Notes: generated by a model not told the origin, from the letters alone. Counted from the stretch's first letter, positions 17,661 through 27,372 are shown. The stretch: 64,000 bases of DNA from Halomonas sp. HL-48 (GCF_001314875.1 NZ_LJZS01000010.1:62001-126000); one strand, 5' to 3'. Numbers and translations: made by a program.

Positions 17661-18422
17661 TTACAGGCCCACCACCCAATCTGGCTTAAACAATGGCGGG
17701 ATGAACTCGTCAGGATAGCCACCGGGGTTGGCGACCACTCTTGTTCCCTTGCGCCACATATCGACTGGCTCATGGACATGGCCGTGCACCCATAAATGCA
17801 TTTGGCCCATAAGCTGCGGAAGGTGCGACGCAAACGCAGGCGAAAGCACATCGCCTGTGTACTGGGCAGGAATGCATTCACGCATTGGGGCATGGTGGCT
17901 AACCACGACCTTGGGCCCGTCAAACGAATCATCGAGTGCCGCCGTCAGCCAGCTCAAGGCCTCCTGATGCAACGCTTTGCTTGCCTCCGGAGTCATGGTG
18001 GTGCCGGGAGCTGATTCAACAATTCGGAAATCAGGCATATAGCGTTTCGCTTTGGCGACCGTGTCTTCTGGATTACGCGTTGGGTTGTCTGCATACAGCG
18101 CAAAATCGGTCCATAAAGTAGTGCCATAGAAACGCACGCCATTAAGGGTCACGGCACGATTGTCCAGAAGCTCAATGTCGAGCCGTTTGGCTTCGTGCGC
18201 CAGTTCCTCACGCAACAGCGGCAAGCACGTGCCGTAAAACTCATGGTTGCCGGGTACATAAATAATTGGCGTTTCAGGAAAGCGCAGCCGGGCCCAGGCC
18301 AAGCCTTCACATCGACGATGAATATCACCCGCCAGGATCACTACATCAGCCATCACCTCCGGCAAAACACGGTCGCCATTAAAAAACTCCAAATGCAGGT
18401 CTGATAAAACGCGCAAGCGCAT
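17661..18422 (-). CDS. calcineurin-like metallophosphoesterase
   Basis: 253 residues. The metal-binding motifs of the family are all visible: SDLHLEF (DxH), VILAGDIH (GDxx), VPGNHEFYG (GNHE), VSHHAP and VHGHVHEP (GHxH). It therefore binds two metal ions and hydrolyses a phosphoester, probably in the cytoplasm because no signal peptide is present. The natural substrate is unknown. It stands alone between the AGCS gene and the first mini-gene. Confidence 0.87.
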   Translation of the reverse strand: MRLRVLSDLHLEFFNGDRVLPEVMADVVILAGDIHRRCEGLAWARLRFPETPIIYVPGNHEFYGTCLPLLREELAHEAKRLDIELLDNRAVTLNGVRFYGTTLWTDFALYADNPTRNPEDTVAKAKRYMPDFRIVESAPGTTMTPEASKALHQEALSWLTAALDDSFDGPKVVVSHHAPMRECIPAQYTGDVLSPAFASHLPQLMGQMHLWVHGHVHEPVDMWRKGTRVVANPGGYPDEFIPPLFKPDWVVGL

Positions 18423-18584
18423 CCGCTTTCTCCATGCTTAAGCTCAGCGCTCATCTTGACGATAAACACTTGAATACAATACTGGTTTAACTGATATCGG
18501 CGCCCAACATGACTCAGCAAGTCCTCATTAACTCAGCGCGCCCGCCATAGATTCCGCAGCCCAAAACGAACGTTTGAAAAATCT

Positions 18585-18613
18585 TTGCTGCATCGCAGCA
18601 AAAGCGCTATACT
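18585..18613 (+). promoter_or_regulatory. sigma70-type promoter of mini-gene 1
   Basis: TTGCTG (18585-18590), a 17-base spacer, and TATACT (18608-18613). Transcription would begin near 18620, about 25 bases before the ATG, with AGGAGG in between. The spacer carries a small GCTGC/GCAGC inverted repeat. Confidence 0.65.
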
Positions 18614-18645
18614 GGTTATGTTGTCCGAATAGGAGGGCCACACAC

Positions 18646-18774
18646 ATGTCTACATTCAATTTATGCCCAACACGAGATAGCGAAGTGCTCAACTTCTGGA
18701 CGCAACGTGCGCATTTACAGCGCGCGGCCAGTGAGGCCCTCGCGGATTACTGCGAGTCACTGATGTATTGCTAA
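18646..18774 (+). CDS. 42-residue mini-protein 1
   Basis: A compact gene of 42 codons with its own promoter, a strong AGGAGG ribosome site nine bases from the ATG, and an intrinsic terminator right after the stop. The C-terminal part, DSEVLNFWTQRAHLQRAASE followed by ALADYCE, aligns with the 35-residue product of the gene at 19041. I do not recognise the family. The conserved part would form one amphipathic helix; there is no membrane segment or signal peptide. Two of its three cysteines flank the helix (C8 and C37), the third is the last residue. Cytoplasmic, function unknown; paired with a paralogue 270 bp away. Confidence 0.7.
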   Translation: MSTFNLCPTRDSEVLNFWTQRAHLQRAASEALADYCESLMYC

Positions 18775-18801
18775 CCTCGTTAGACCAAAAGATTGTCATC
18801 G

Positions 18802-18826
18802 AAGCCGAGCTGTTGCTCGGCTTTTT
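18802..18826 (+). terminator. intrinsic terminator of mini-gene 1
   Basis: AAGCCGAGC / GCTCGGCTT stem (18802-18810 with 18815-18823) with loop TGTT and a run of T. Confidence 0.85.
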
Positions 18827-18876
18827 GATTTTATAAAAGCTTTCCCGCTCAAACACCTGGGTGCCTTAGGCCAAAA

Positions 18877-18896
18877 TTGTAAGCATATGCTTACAA
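18877..18896. promoter_or_regulatory. perfect 20-bp palindrome upstream of mini-gene 2
   Basis: TTGTAAGCATATGCTTACAA reads the same on both strands. It lacks a U tract and is not a terminator; it resembles a dimeric repressor operator. It lies 145 bp before mini-gene 2. Confidence 0.5.
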
Positions 18897-18971
18897 GCGT
18901 AGGCATAAAGACTACATCTTAAGCACTAGATTGATCGGTCAAAAGCTCTTAATATCGTTTTCTCGCTAATC

Positions 18972-18988
18972 ATATTGCTACGCAATAT
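18972..18988 (+). promoter_or_regulatory. inverted repeat in the region before mini-gene 2
   Basis: ATATTGC TAC GCAATAT forms a perfect 7-bp hairpin 52 bases before the ATG, so it may lie in the 5' UTR or at the promoter. Confidence 0.4.
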
Positions 18989-19040
18989 AGCGGCTATTTC
19001 TATAACAACACGCTTCCCTTCCCACCCAGGAGTTGACGCC

Positions 19041-19148
19041 ATGACGTTACAAAACAACGCCGCCGACGTTGATGTATTCAACGTATGGGCTGCACGTGCC
19101 GAGAAACAGAACGCTGCGTTTGAGGCCATCGCCGCCTATTTGCGCTAG
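19041..19148 (+). CDS. 35-residue mini-protein 2, paralogue of mini-protein 1
   Basis: ATG at 19041 follows AGGAG with eight bases of spacing; 35 codons end in TAG and a terminator starts 8 bases later. The product includes DVDVFNVWAARAEKQNAAFE and ends AIAAYLR. Against mini-protein 1 the shared pattern is D-x-[ED]-V-[LF]-N-[FV]-W-x-x-R-A-x-x-Q-x-A-A-x-E-A-[LI]-A-x-Y, about 13 identities in 26 positions without a gap, with the tryptophan, RA, Q and EA kept. This conservation, plus ribosome site and terminator, supports a real gene despite its length. Function unknown. Confidence 0.68.
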   Translation: MTLQNNAADVDVFNVWAARAEKQNAAFEAIAAYLR

Positions 19149-19155
19149 CCACCCA

Positions 19156-19179
19156 ACGCCTCGTAATGAGGCGTTTTTT
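19156..19179 (+). terminator. intrinsic terminator of mini-gene 2
   Basis: ACGCCTC / GAGGCGT stem (19156-19162 with 19168-19174), loop GTAAT, then six T. Confidence 0.85.
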
Positions 19180-19729
19180 ATAGCCCCGCGAGTTCCGAAT
19201 GCTCGGTATCGGTCAACTGGGCTAAGAAAGCTTCTTGCAGGATATACATCCGCTTTACGTCGCGATAACGACCATTGATGAAAAACTCCTGCACCAGATG
19301 TCCCTCCTCCACAAAGCCGCTTTGTTGATACAAATGAATGGCTTTGACGTTTTCCACCGCCACGATCAAGAACACCTTGTGAAGGTTGAGAATGGTGAAT
19401 GAGTAGTGCAATGCCTGGTAAATCAGCGTGCGCGCGAAGCCTTTGCCCTGATAGCTCGGTGCGATGATGATCTGAAATTCCGCGCTGCGGTGGATGTAGT
19501 CAATCTCGATCAGTTCAACCAGGCCGATGGGATTGCCACTGGCGTCTTCGGCCACAAAGCGGCGTTCGGCGTTATCGTGAATATGCTTGTTGTATAGCTC
19601 TTCCAGCTCATCGAAGGATTCGTAGGGTTCCTCGAACCAGTACGACATAATGCTTTGATTATTATTGAGCTCATGCACAAAGCGCAGGTCATTGCGCTCG
19701 AGCGCCCGAAGGTGCAGCGTGTCTTGCAT
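19178..19729 (-). CDS. speG: spermidine N-acetyltransferase (GNAT family)
   Basis: 183 residues. It closely follows E. coli SpeG: LRALERNDLRFVHELNNNQS, YWFEEPYESFDEL, LYNKHIHDNAERRFV, AEFQIIIAPSYQGKGFA (acetyl-CoA loop Q/RxxGxG/A) and EFFINGRYRDVKRMYIL. SpeG acetylates spermidine and spermine and protects against polyamine toxicity. The acidic YWFEEPYE region belongs to the allosteric polyamine site in the family. ATG at 19729 has GGGGA upstream; an in-frame ATG at 19756 would add nine residues and lacks this. The neighbouring DAO-family oxidase on the same strand, 49 bp upstream, could also handle polyamine products, but that is only contextual. Confidence 0.88.
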   Translation of the reverse strand: MQDTLHLRALERNDLRFVHELNNNQSIMSYWFEEPYESFDELEELYNKHIHDNAERRFVAEDASGNPIGLVELIEIDYIHRSAEFQIIIAPSYQGKGFARTLIYQALHYSFTILNLHKVFLIVAVENVKAIHLYQQSGFVEEGHLVQEFFINGRYRDVKRMYILQEAFLAQLTDTEHSELAGL

Positions 19730-19778
19730 GGTGGTCGTTCCCCGACAGATATGCATCCCGACAAGCTACATTGATTGC

Positions 19779-21002
19779 CTACTTGCTGCCAAGTGTAAGA
19801 CGTTTGAATGAAAACAGCTCGGTAAGGGGGTGCGGCTTGCCCTCGATAATGGCGCGCAGCAGTTTGGCGCCAATCATGCTGTAGCTGATGCCGTTGCCAC
19901 CGTAGGCCATGGCGAAATGCACCTTTGGCCCCAGTGAATCGTGAGGGCCGAAATACGGCAGACCATCGTCGGTTTCAGCAAAGGTGCCCGCCCAGCTAAA
20001 CGTAGGATTGATCACCATATCCGGCCACAGCGCTTCGATTTTGCGCGAAAGTCCCTCCGCTTTACCCAGCACGCGGCCATCGCGTTGCTCGGGTATGTCC
20101 TCATCGTCGTCGTCGCCGCCCACCAGCAGTCGCCCATCCCGGGTCGTGCGCAGATATAGATAAGGGCGCGCCGACTCCCAGATCATGGTATGGCGAAGCT
20201 TGCCCAATGCTTCAGGGGGTAAGGGGTCGGTAATCAGGGCATAGCTGCTGCGGTTTTCCGCCACCGCTTCAGAGAGCCAGGTTTGCGATTCGTAGCCTGC
20301 CGCGATGATCAAGTTCTGACAGCGCAACTTGGCGTTGCTGGTCAAGGTAAGCGTGACGCCGTCTTCGTCGGGCACAATGTGCTCGACCTGGGTGCGGTCG
20401 TAGACCTCGCCGCCGCGCTGTACCAGCTGTTCAAAAAGCTGATAGGCCATGCGATATGGGTCCATGCTGGCCGCCACCTGAGTGAGAATCGCCGCCGGCG
20501 CCTGGAAACCGTATTCAGCATGAACGTCATCACTTTCCAGCCAGGTGGCGAGAAAGCCATGTTTTTGCCGCAACGCAAATTCTTCCTTGAGCGGCAGGAC
20601 GTCTTCTTCATTACTGGCATAGTAGAGGCTCTGTTGACGCTCAAAGTCCACGTCGCCCATGCCCGCCGCCAGGGCTTCCAGCTCGCCGATGGCGTCAGCG
20701 CAAGCCTGATAGGCCAACACGGCGTTGGCCTCACCATAACGCCTGGCAAGCTCGGTCATATGCGTATCAATCTCGTACTGAAGCAGCGCCGTGCTTGCCG
20801 AAGTACTGCCCCAGCCAATGTCGCGACGTTCCAACACCACCACATGGTGCCCGTGTCGGCTCAATTCATCGGCGATGAGAGCGCCGGTAATGCCACCACC
20901 GATCACGACGACTTCGCTTTGGTGGTCACGGGTCAACTGTGGAAACGTCTTCAGCAAGCCATTCTTGACCGCCCAAAACGGATAACCGCTTTTCAGATCC
21001 AT
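19779..21002 (-). CDS. FAD-dependent oxidoreductase, DAO family
   Basis: 407 residues. The FAD-binding fold is at residues ~30-60 (VVVIGGGITGALIADELSRHGHHVVVLERR), followed by the DAO-type IGWGSTSASTALLQYE and LIIAAGYESQ, and a C-terminal FSWAGTFAETDDGLPYFG plus YGGNGISYSMIGAKLLR. Such proteins oxidise amines or amino acids (glycine/D-amino-acid oxidase, gamma-glutamylputrescine oxidase). Substrate not determinable from sequence. A run of acidic residues (GGDDDDEDIPEQRDG) suits a surface loop. It lies upstream of speG on the same strand. Confidence 0.8.
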   Translation of the reverse strand: MDLKSGYPFWAVKNGLLKTFPQLTRDHQSEVVVIGGGITGALIADELSRHGHHVVVLERRDIGWGSTSASTALLQYEIDTHMTELARRYGEANAVLAYQACADAIGELEALAAGMGDVDFERQQSLYYASNEEDVLPLKEEFALRQKHGFLATWLESDDVHAEYGFQAPAAILTQVAASMDPYRMAYQLFEQLVQRGGEVYDRTQVEHIVPDEDGVTLTLTSNAKLRCQNLIIAAGYESQTWLSEAVAENRSSYALITDPLPPEALGKLRHTMIWESARPYLYLRTTRDGRLLVGGDDDDEDIPEQRDGRVLGKAEGLSRKIEALWPDMVINPTFSWAGTFAETDDGLPYFGPHDSLGPKVHFAMAYGGNGISYSMIGAKLLRAIIEGKPHPLTELFSFKRLTLGSK

Positions 21003-21112
21003 CTGATTGCCTTTGCCGGGTTGCCCTGGAGTAGTCTATGGGTAATAGAAGTATGCTGTTAACCATAGAAGCTTATCGAGAATTGCCCAGGACTATGTCA
21101 TCAGGAGACGCC

Positions 21113-22120
21113 ATGATCGATTTACGCAGCGATACCGTTACACGCCCCACCTCCGCAATGCTGGCGGCCATGACCTCGGCCCCGCTGGGAGACGACGTGT
21201 GGGGCGACGACCCGACAGTGAACGCCTTCCAGGAGCGCCTTGCCGAGCAAACCGGCAAAGACGCCGCCTTGCTGTTTCCCAGCGGCACCCAAAGTAACCT
21301 GGTGGCGCTGATGGCCCACTGCGAGCGGGGCGATGAGTATATCGTGGGGCAGTCGGCCCATACCTATCGCTATGAAGGCGGCGGCGCCGCGGTGCTGGGC
21401 AGCATTCAACCCCAGCCCATTGAAAACGCCGCCGACGGCAGCCTGCCTCTGGAGAAAATCAGCGCGGCGATCAAAGCCGATGATTTCCACTTCGCCCGCA
21501 CGCGCCTGCTGGCACTGGAAAACACCATCGGTGGCAAAGTACTGCCCGCAGACTACGTCTTGAAAGCCACCGAACTGGCCCGTGAGCGGGGCCTGGCCAC
21601 GCACTTGGACGGAGCGCGGCTGTTTAACGCCGCCGTGGCGAGCGACATTCCCCTCAAACAGCTCAGCCTGCCGTTCGACAGCATCTCGCTGTGCTTTTCC
21701 AAGGGGCTTGGCACACCCTTCGGCTCGGCACTGGTGGGCTCGCAAGCATTGATCGACCGCGCTCGTCGCTGGCGTAAAGTCGTCGGTGGCGGCATGCGCC
21801 AATCGGGCATGATCGCCGCTGCCTGCCAGCATGCGTTAGACCATCACGTAGCAGACCTGGCCGACGATCACCGCCGAGCGGCGCGTCTGGCCGAAGGCTT
21901 GGCAAAGCTGCCAGGAGTCGAGATCACCTCCCAGGCGACCAATATGGTATTTGCGCACTTCCCCGACGAGCACGTTCAGCCACTCTCCGCCTGGCTCAAA
22001 GAGCAAGGCATTTTGATTGAGTTACTTTACGCCACGCGCTTTGTCGCACATCGAGACATTAGCGATGCAGATATCGATAAGGTTATCGCGGTAATGGAAG
22101 CCTATTTCAGACGGCATTAA
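21113..22120 (+). CDS. ltaE: low-specificity L-threonine aldolase
   Basis: 335 residues from ATG 21113, which follows AGGAGA. Start motif MIDLRSDTVTRPTSAM, GDDVWGDDPTVNAFQERLA, FPSGTQSNLVAL and the PLP-lysine segment LCFSKGLGTPFGSALVG identify the family (class I PLP fold). It splits L-threonine and L-allo-threonine to glycine and acetaldehyde, supplying glycine. Length matches the E. coli enzyme. Its 3' end overlaps the convergent LysE-type gene by 14 bp. Confidence 0.92.
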   Translation: MIDLRSDTVTRPTSAMLAAMTSAPLGDDVWGDDPTVNAFQERLAEQTGKDAALLFPSGTQSNLVALMAHCERGDEYIVGQSAHTYRYEGGGAAVLGSIQPQPIENAADGSLPLEKISAAIKADDFHFARTRLLALENTIGGKVLPADYVLKATELARERGLATHLDGARLFNAAVASDIPLKQLSLPFDSISLCFSKGLGTPFGSALVGSQALIDRARRWRKVVGGGMRQSGMIAAACQHALDHHVADLADDHRRAARLAEGLAKLPGVEITSQATNMVFAHFPDEHVQPLSAWLKEQGILIELLYATRFVAHRDISDADIDKVIAVMEAYFRRH

Positions 22121-22712
22121 GCGCCAGATGCACGGCGATCCCGGCCATCATCAAGCCAATCAGGCCATCGATAGTGCGCCACGCGATAGGTTTTGAAAGC
22201 CAAGGCGAGAGCGCGGCGCCACCCCAGGCCAGCAGGCTAAACCAGAGAATGGACGCGGTTGAGGCCCCCGCCACAAACACACCGGCGCTCTCCTGCTGGG
22301 CGCCAATGGCGGGTATCAGCAGCAGCGTATCCAGGTAGACCTGTGGATTGAGCACGGTGACGGCAAGGGTTGCGAAAATCACTTTGGTTAAACTGCGCGC
22401 TTTGCCCGCTTCAGCGCTTAGCCCCTGCCGACCACTAACGGCTCTGAACAATGCCTGCGCCGCCAGCCAGCTCAAAAACACCACGCCCACCCAGCGCATA
22501 ACCTCCATAGCGCTGGGCATCGTCAGCAGGAAAGCGCTCACACCAAACATTCCCGCCGTGAGCAGAAGAATATCCGCGCTGATGCACAGACCCGCCGACC
22601 ACCAGTGATACTCGCGACGAATCGCCAGCCCCAGAATGTAGGCGTTCTGCGCCCCAATCGCCATGATAATCCCGCCGCACACCACCAGCCCGGTGATATA
22701 ACTCTCCCACAT
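22107..22712 (-). CDS. LysE/ArgO-type amino-acid exporter
   Basis: 201 residues, about six membrane helices, with the family opening GGIIMAIGAQNAYILGLAIRREY and LNPQVYLDTLLLIPAIGAQ. E. coli ArgO exports arginine and is activated by ArgP; an ArgP-like regulator is encoded in this window at 35397 but not adjacent. Basic amino-acid export is the best guess. The start ATG at 22712 is preceded by GGGAGC. The 185 bp upstream hold no clear element. Confidence 0.87.
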   Translation of the reverse strand: MWESYITGLVVCGGIIMAIGAQNAYILGLAIRREYHWWSAGLCISADILLLTAGMFGVSAFLLTMPSAMEVMRWVGVVFLSWLAAQALFRAVSGRQGLSAEAGKARSLTKVIFATLAVTVLNPQVYLDTLLLIPAIGAQQESAGVFVAGASTASILWFSLLAWGGAALSPWLSKPIAWRTIDGLIGLMMAGIAVHLALNAV

Positions 22713-22897
22713 TGCCCAGCTCCCAGCGTCAGAATTAGCGTCGTGTTGATAAATCCTGGCACTAAGGTAACGGGCAGTTTGGATAACTAAAAATCATCCT
22801 GTTAATGGGGCATTAGTTTTTCTTATAAAAACAGACGCTTCAGACACTGCCAAAATCAGCCGCCGATTGAGCTGATGGCTAGTTAGCCATTACGCTT

Positions 22898-24556
22898 TCA
22901 CACATTCACCCTTGCCACCGCATCGCGGCTGGCGGCTTCACGCTGTTCCCCGGTGAGTTCGACCAACTGGCCCTGGCGCATTTCCAGCAGGCGGTCGGCT
23001 TGGTCGAAGTAATGATCATCGTGGCTGATCACGACCAGCGTCTTGTCCAGCGCCCGAAGTTGGGGCAGTAGCTCACGGTAGAACACCCGCCGGAATTGCG
23101 GGTCTTGGTCGGCGGCCCACTCGTCCAGCAGCAACAGGTCGCGCTGCTCGGCCACGGCCAGCAGCATCGCCAGGCGCTTGCGCTGCCCTTGTGAAAGGTT
23201 GGCGTTGGTGACCCGGTCGCCGTCAAAATCGAGCTTGCTGTGCATGCCAAGGGCTGCCAGCCACTCTTCCATTAGCGCTGGGTCGGGTGATTCACCCGCC
23301 GGGCCGATCAAGCGATCAAACAGGTGAAGGTCGGTGTAGATCGCCGAAATATGTTGGCGATAGGTTGTCCAGTCTTCCTCTTGCAGGGGCCTGCCATCGA
23401 CGCGAATGTCGCCGCTCTGGGGCTGATACAGCCCGGTCAAGAGTCTTGCCAGGGTCGATTTGCCGCTGCCGTTACCACCAATCAGGAACACTACTTCCCC
23501 GCGCTTCAAAGTGAAGTCGATGGGGCCAATGGCAAAACCCGGCCGCGCCTCTTCAGCGGGGTAACGATAAGTGACCTGATCCAGCGACAGCGTTTGCCAC
23601 TCATGGCGATGGGAAGCGTGCTCGAATGATTCATGATGTTCAGCGAGCTCTAACGCGCTGATTTTTTCAAACGCCACTCGCGCATTGATCAACGGCGGAA
23701 AAGCGCCAATGGCCTGAATCAGCGGCGCGCGCAAGAACAGCAGCGTGAGCGAAAAGGTAGTCGCCACCTGTGCCGACGACCAGCCCAGGCCGTTAGCTAG
23801 GAAAAACACCTCGCCGATGGCGCCCAGCATCATGATATTGAACCAGTTCACGGCGCTGAGATGGTAGGTATCGCCGCGAATGATATGGTGTCGATACGCT
23901 TCGGCGTTGGGGGTGTAAACGTCGCGGTACAGCCACTCGGCGCGGTCGCGATTGAGCGCCAGCTCCTTGCGCCCCTCGATCACCGACTGATAATCCTCGT
24001 AGAGACGGTCTTCAGCATCGCGCAGCTTGGCCATGTGCCGATAGACCTTCGCTACCAGGCGCATGCCCACCAAGATCGTGACAATCACCCACAGCGCTGT
24101 GACCGCCAGCATGGCAGGCGAGAGCCAGGCCAAATAAAGGGTAACGCCCACCGTCAATACACCACCCTGCACCAGCTCTGGCAAGCGCACAAAGGCCACG
24201 GTGATATAGCGCACATCGCTGGATAGGCTGGCCAGCAAGCGTGCGCTGCCCATCTGCTCGATACGCTCGATATCGGTATCCATAATGCGCTTGATCAACT
24301 GACCCCGCAGCCGATAGACAAAGTGATGACCCAGGGTGGTCAAAGCCAACTGTGAGGCTAGGGTAATCGTCAGCAACAGCGCCACCAGGGCTAGAAATTC
24401 CGGCAGGATGCGCCAGGGATCGGCGAAGGTGCCCAGCATCCGTTCATTGATATAGGCAATGACGCCGATGCCCAGCCCGGCGCTGACCAGACTAAGTACC
24501 ACCACGGCCACGAAGGGCCAGCGGTAATCACGCCAGACAATCCTCAACAACTCCAT
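22898..24556 (-). CDS. cyclic-peptide-type ABC exporter (SyrD/PvdE-like), membrane domain fused to ATPase
   Basis: 552 residues. Six hydrophobic segments in ~1-300 are followed by an NBD with Walker [16 protein letters not shown], signature [13 protein letters not shown], Walker [15 protein letters not shown] and switch histidine [21 protein letters not shown] is characteristic of the cyclic peptide export subfamily, whose members (PvdE, SyrD) move siderophores or lipopeptides to the periplasm. It is the last gene of the leftward fhuB-fhuF unit, 30 bp after fhuF. An iron-linked export job is inferred from context. No siderophore peptide synthetase is present in the window, so the cargo is open. 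Confidence 0.87.
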   Translation of the reverse strand: MELLRIVWRDYRWPFVAVVVLSLVSAGLGIGVIAYINERMLGTFADPWRILPEFLALVALLLTITLASQLALTTLGHHFVYRLRGQLIKRIMDTDIERIEQMGSARLLASLSSDVRYITVAFVRLPELVQGGVLTVGVTLYLAWLSPAMLAVTALWVIVTILVGMRLVAKVYRHMAKLRDAEDRLYEDYQSVIEGRKELALNRDRAEWLYRDVYTPNAEAYRHHIIRGDTYHLSAVNWFNIMMLGAIGEVFFLANGLGWSSAQVATTFSLTLLFLRAPLIQAIGAFPPLINARVAFEKISALELAEHHESFEHASHRHEWQTLSLDQVTYRYPAEEARPGFAIGPIDFTLKRGEVVFLIGGNGSGKSTLARLLTGLYQPQSGDIRVDGRPLQEEDWTTYRQHISAIYTDLHLFDRLIGPAGESPDPALMEEWLAALGMHSKLDFDGDRVTNANLSQGQRKRLAMLLAVAEQRDLLLLDEWAADQDPQFRRVFYRELLPQLRALDKTLVVISHDDHYFDQADRLLEMRQGQLVELTGEQREAASRDAVARVNV

Positions 24557-24586
24557 GAACCAGGCTCCTTGGCGCTTAGCAGCGAG

Positions 24587-25375
24587 TTAGCGCCGACGCT
24601 TGGCCGGCTTGTTTTCTGGCTTTAGCGGGCAGCCGCCGCACAGCGGCTCGCCAGACAGCCGATACTTGATGCAGCACAGGCGACGCACGCGAGCGGGAGT
24701 TTCACCGCCCAGTTCCAGATAGCGCACCGGCTGATAGAGCGGGTTGCGGCGCCCACCAGGGAGCGTCCTGGTGTCGAGATAATCCAGCAGCGGCACACCC
24801 GCGCCAACGAAATCGGGGTGCTGGGAGCAGGTCTTTCCCACGAATTCCACGTAATGGCCGAGATTGCTCCAGAACACCTTGGCAGACAGCCCGGAAACCT
24901 CGGATAGCGCTTCGATAAGCGGCACACAATGATCATCGAACAGGGTACTGAAGCGCACCTGGAGCGCTTTGGAGGCCAGCGGCACACCACCATGGGGCAG
25001 CCAGATACGCACGGTCTGGCCCTTATCACCCAGCGCCAGCCGCAGCTCATCTCCACCCAACGGCAGGTCATAACCCAATAGCAGGTTGGCCACCAGCGTC
25101 GGGATCGAGACACTGCTGAAATGAAATTTCGACCAGATCGACGCCACGGCTTTGCGATCGGCGTCATCGCCATAGGTACGGCCGAAGTATGCCAACTGCT
25201 CGTTTAGGACGGCTCTATCCAGCAGTTCAGAGGCCGCCAGTGTCGGCTCACTGGGCGGACCAAACGCGGGGGCCTTCATGGTGTCCAGCGGCGGTTGGCG
25301 GTAAAGCGCCAATAACGCCTCGGCAGGATCCGCCGCTGCCCAAAACTCGTCCGGTTTAGTCGCCACATGACTCAT
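24587..25375 (-). CDS. fhuF: siderophore-iron reductase FhuF
   Basis: 262 residues. The C-terminal cysteine motif [20 protein letters not shown] (CC-x10-C-x2-C) carries the [2Fe-2S] cluster of FhuF proteins, and [20 protein letters not shown] and [14 protein letters not shown] fit the family. It releases iron from ferric siderophores in the cytoplasm by reduction. The ATG at 25375 overlaps the fhuB stop (ATGA); the frame stays open upstream to 25474, but that part lies inside fhuB and is not needed. A second, flavin-type reductase gene is divergent nearby, so two release routes are present. Confidence 0.88.
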   Translation of the reverse strand: MSHVATKPDEFWAAADPAEALLALYRQPPLDTMKAPAFGPPSEPTLAASELLDRAVLNEQLAYFGRTYGDDADRKAVASIWSKFHFSSVSIPTLVANLLLGYDLPLGGDELRLALGDKGQTVRIWLPHGGVPLASKALQVRFSTLFDDHCVPLIEALSEVSGLSAKVFWSNLGHYVEFVGKTCSQHPDFVGAGVPLLDYLDTRTLPGGRRNPLYQPVRYLELGGETPARVRRLCCIKYRLSGEPLCGGCPLKPENKPAKRRR

Positions 25376-27372
25376 AGCCGCCGCAGCCCCCACATAAAGT
25401 AAGCGCCGCCAATCAGGGAGGCGACCAAGCCGGCCGGTATCTCGTAAGGAAAAATGATCTGACGGCCGACCCAATCGGCCAGAACCATCAGCAGCATGCC
25501 GATCAATGCCGCCCCAAGCAGGTGCTGCCCTGCGCGGGAGAAGCCCACCAAGCGCGCCATATGGGGTGCCAGTAAGCCAATAAACGATAGCGGCCCCACC
25601 ACCAGGGTGGCGCAGGCAGTGAGCAGCGCCACCAACAGCAGCAGCGCTAAACGGGCGCGATTGAGGTTAACGCCCAATGCCCTGGCGGTGGGTGCCCCCA
25701 AGGGCAGGATATCCAGCCAGCGGGTAAAGGGCAGCGTGATCAGTGCCAATACGGCGGCAACAACCCCGACCACCACCGCATTGGTAATATCCACGTAGTA
25801 GGTGGAACCCGCTAGCCAAGCGATTACCTGCTGACCACGGGGGTCGCCGCCCGCCAGCATCACGCTGCGCACAGCGTCAAACAGCGCGCTGATCGCCACC
25901 CCTGTGAGCAACAAACGCTCGGGTAGAAAACCACTTTTACGGTTGATACCCACCAACACCAATAACGTCGCGAAAGCGCCCAGGGTGCCTACCCCGATCA
26001 GCATCATGTTGGTCGGCGCGGGTAACAGAAAAATTCCCAGAATCAACGCAATAGCACAGCCACCGCTGATACCTAATACTTCAGGGCTGGCCATGGGGTT
26101 GGCCGACAGGCGCTGAAGAATCGTACCTGCCACCGCCAGCATCAATCCGCTGGCCGCCGCCGCCATTACGCGGGGCAGGCGCCACTGCATCACACTCCAA
26201 TCGTTGGGCGGCAGCCAATACCAGCCATCAACGCCCTGGCCAAACAATAAGCCAAGCAGCGTGGCGCCTAGTAACGCGAGGATTAAACCGGTGGCCAAGC
26301 GCGAAGGTGCAGGATGACGATGGGCAAAAACACCTGCCCCCTGCGGCGGCTTGTCACCCTGGAGTTTCAAGCGGGGAATCAGCCACATCAGAAGCGGCGC
26401 CCCCAGGGCACCGGTAATCGCCCCGGTAGGAATAAAGGCCGCCGCCATGCCAGAAAACTGCTGTAGCAGCAGATCCGTGGTGGCCAGTAACACCGCGCCC
26501 AAGAGCGTCGACCATAACAGGCGCGCCCCCAAGCGCCGCGCACCTGCCATGCGCACAATGTTAGGGGCCGCCAGGCCGATAAAGCCGATAATGCCCACCA
26601 CGCTGACGATGCTGCCGGTAATGAACACCGCCAGCCCCATGCCCGCAAAGCGCAGATAGGTCAGCGACACGCCAAGACTCTTGGCGCTGGCGTCGTCCAG
26701 CTCCAGCACTGACAGAGGGCGCAGCAGAAACCACGCCGCCACGCAGCTAACTGCCATCCGAGGCCAGAGCACTGCAGCACCGTCCCAGCCGTTTTGTGCC
26801 AGCGAACCTGCCCCCCAGATCAGCAACCCCGAGAGCGCCTCGTGGTTGAACAGCAAAAGCGCCGTGGCGAGCGCACCTAAGTACAGATTGACCACGAGCC
26901 CGGCCAGCACCACCACCATGGGTGCCAATCCACGACGCCAGGAGAGCAGGAACACCAACCCTACCGCCATTGCGCCCCCCAACAGGGCGATCCATTCACG
27001 ACCAGCCACCAATAAGCCCGGTGCCAGCAGCGTGGCCGCCATCAGCGCCAGGTTCGCGCCCGACGCCACCCCAAGCGTGGTGGGCGACGCCAACGGGTTG
27101 CGCAGTACCTGCTGCATCAACACCCCGGCAAGCCCCAGGCCGGCACCGGCGAGTAACGCCACCGACAGGCGCGGCCACCAAGCGTAATGCAGCAACAGCT
27201 CATCCACGTTCTCAAAAGAGGGGGCCACCAATGCCTGCAGGCCCAGCGCAACACCGCCTTGGCCCTGCAGGCCCAGCCAAAACAGCACCACCATCGGCAG
27301 GCTAAGCAATAGGCAGGCTTTTGCGGGCGACATGCCTCCCACTCGCTGGGCAACTTGCGCGGCACCTAACAT
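25372..27372 (-). CDS. fhuB: Fe3+-hydroxamate-type ABC permease, fused double FecCD protein
   Basis: 666 residues with two tandem FecCD-type permease halves, as in E. coli FhuB. The first half holds [20 protein letters not shown] and [13 protein letters not shown], the second [21 protein letters not shown] and [13 protein letters not shown]. Each half has about ten hydrophobic segments; the coupling-loop region precedes the ATPase contact. It imports ferric siderophores with FhuC (encoded divergently at 29242) and a periplasmic binding protein, which is not in this locus. First gene of the leftward fhuB-fhuF-exporter operon. ATG at 27372 follows AAGG; a Met 13 residues further in is an alternative. 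Confidence 0.9.
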   Translation of the reverse strand: MLGAAQVAQRVGGMSPAKACLLLSLPMVVLFWLGLQGQGGVALGLQALVAPSFENVDELLLHYAWWPRLSVALLAGAGLGLAGVLMQQVLRNPLASPTTLGVASGANLALMAATLLAPGLLVAGREWIALLGGAMAVGLVFLLSWRRGLAPMVVVLAGLVVNLYLGALATALLLFNHEALSGLLIWGAGSLAQNGWDGAAVLWPRMAVSCVAAWFLLRPLSVLELDDASAKSLGVSLTYLRFAGMGLAVFITGSIVSVVGIIGFIGLAAPNIVRMAGARRLGARLLWSTLLGAVLLATTDLLLQQFSGMAAAFIPTGAITGALGAPLLMWLIPRLKLQGDKPPQGAGVFAHRHPAPSRLATGLILALLGATLLGLLFGQGVDGWYWLPPNDWSVMQWRLPRVMAAAASGLMLAVAGTILQRLSANPMASPEVLGISGGCAIALILGIFLLPAPTNMMLIGVGTLGAFATLLVLVGINRKSGFLPERLLLTGVAISALFDAVRSVMLAGGDPRGQQVIAWLAGSTYYVDITNAVVVGVVAAVLALITLPFTRWLDILPLGAPTARALGVNLNRARLALLLLVALLTACATLVVGPLSFIGLLAPHMARLVGFSRAGQHLLGAALIGMLLMVLADWVGRQIIFPYEIPAGLVASLIGGAYFMWGLRRL

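Noticed and set aside
20283-21062. Open frame of ~260 codons antisense to the DAO-family oxidase
   Set aside because: No motif, no start context; the opposite strand encodes a complete FAD protein.
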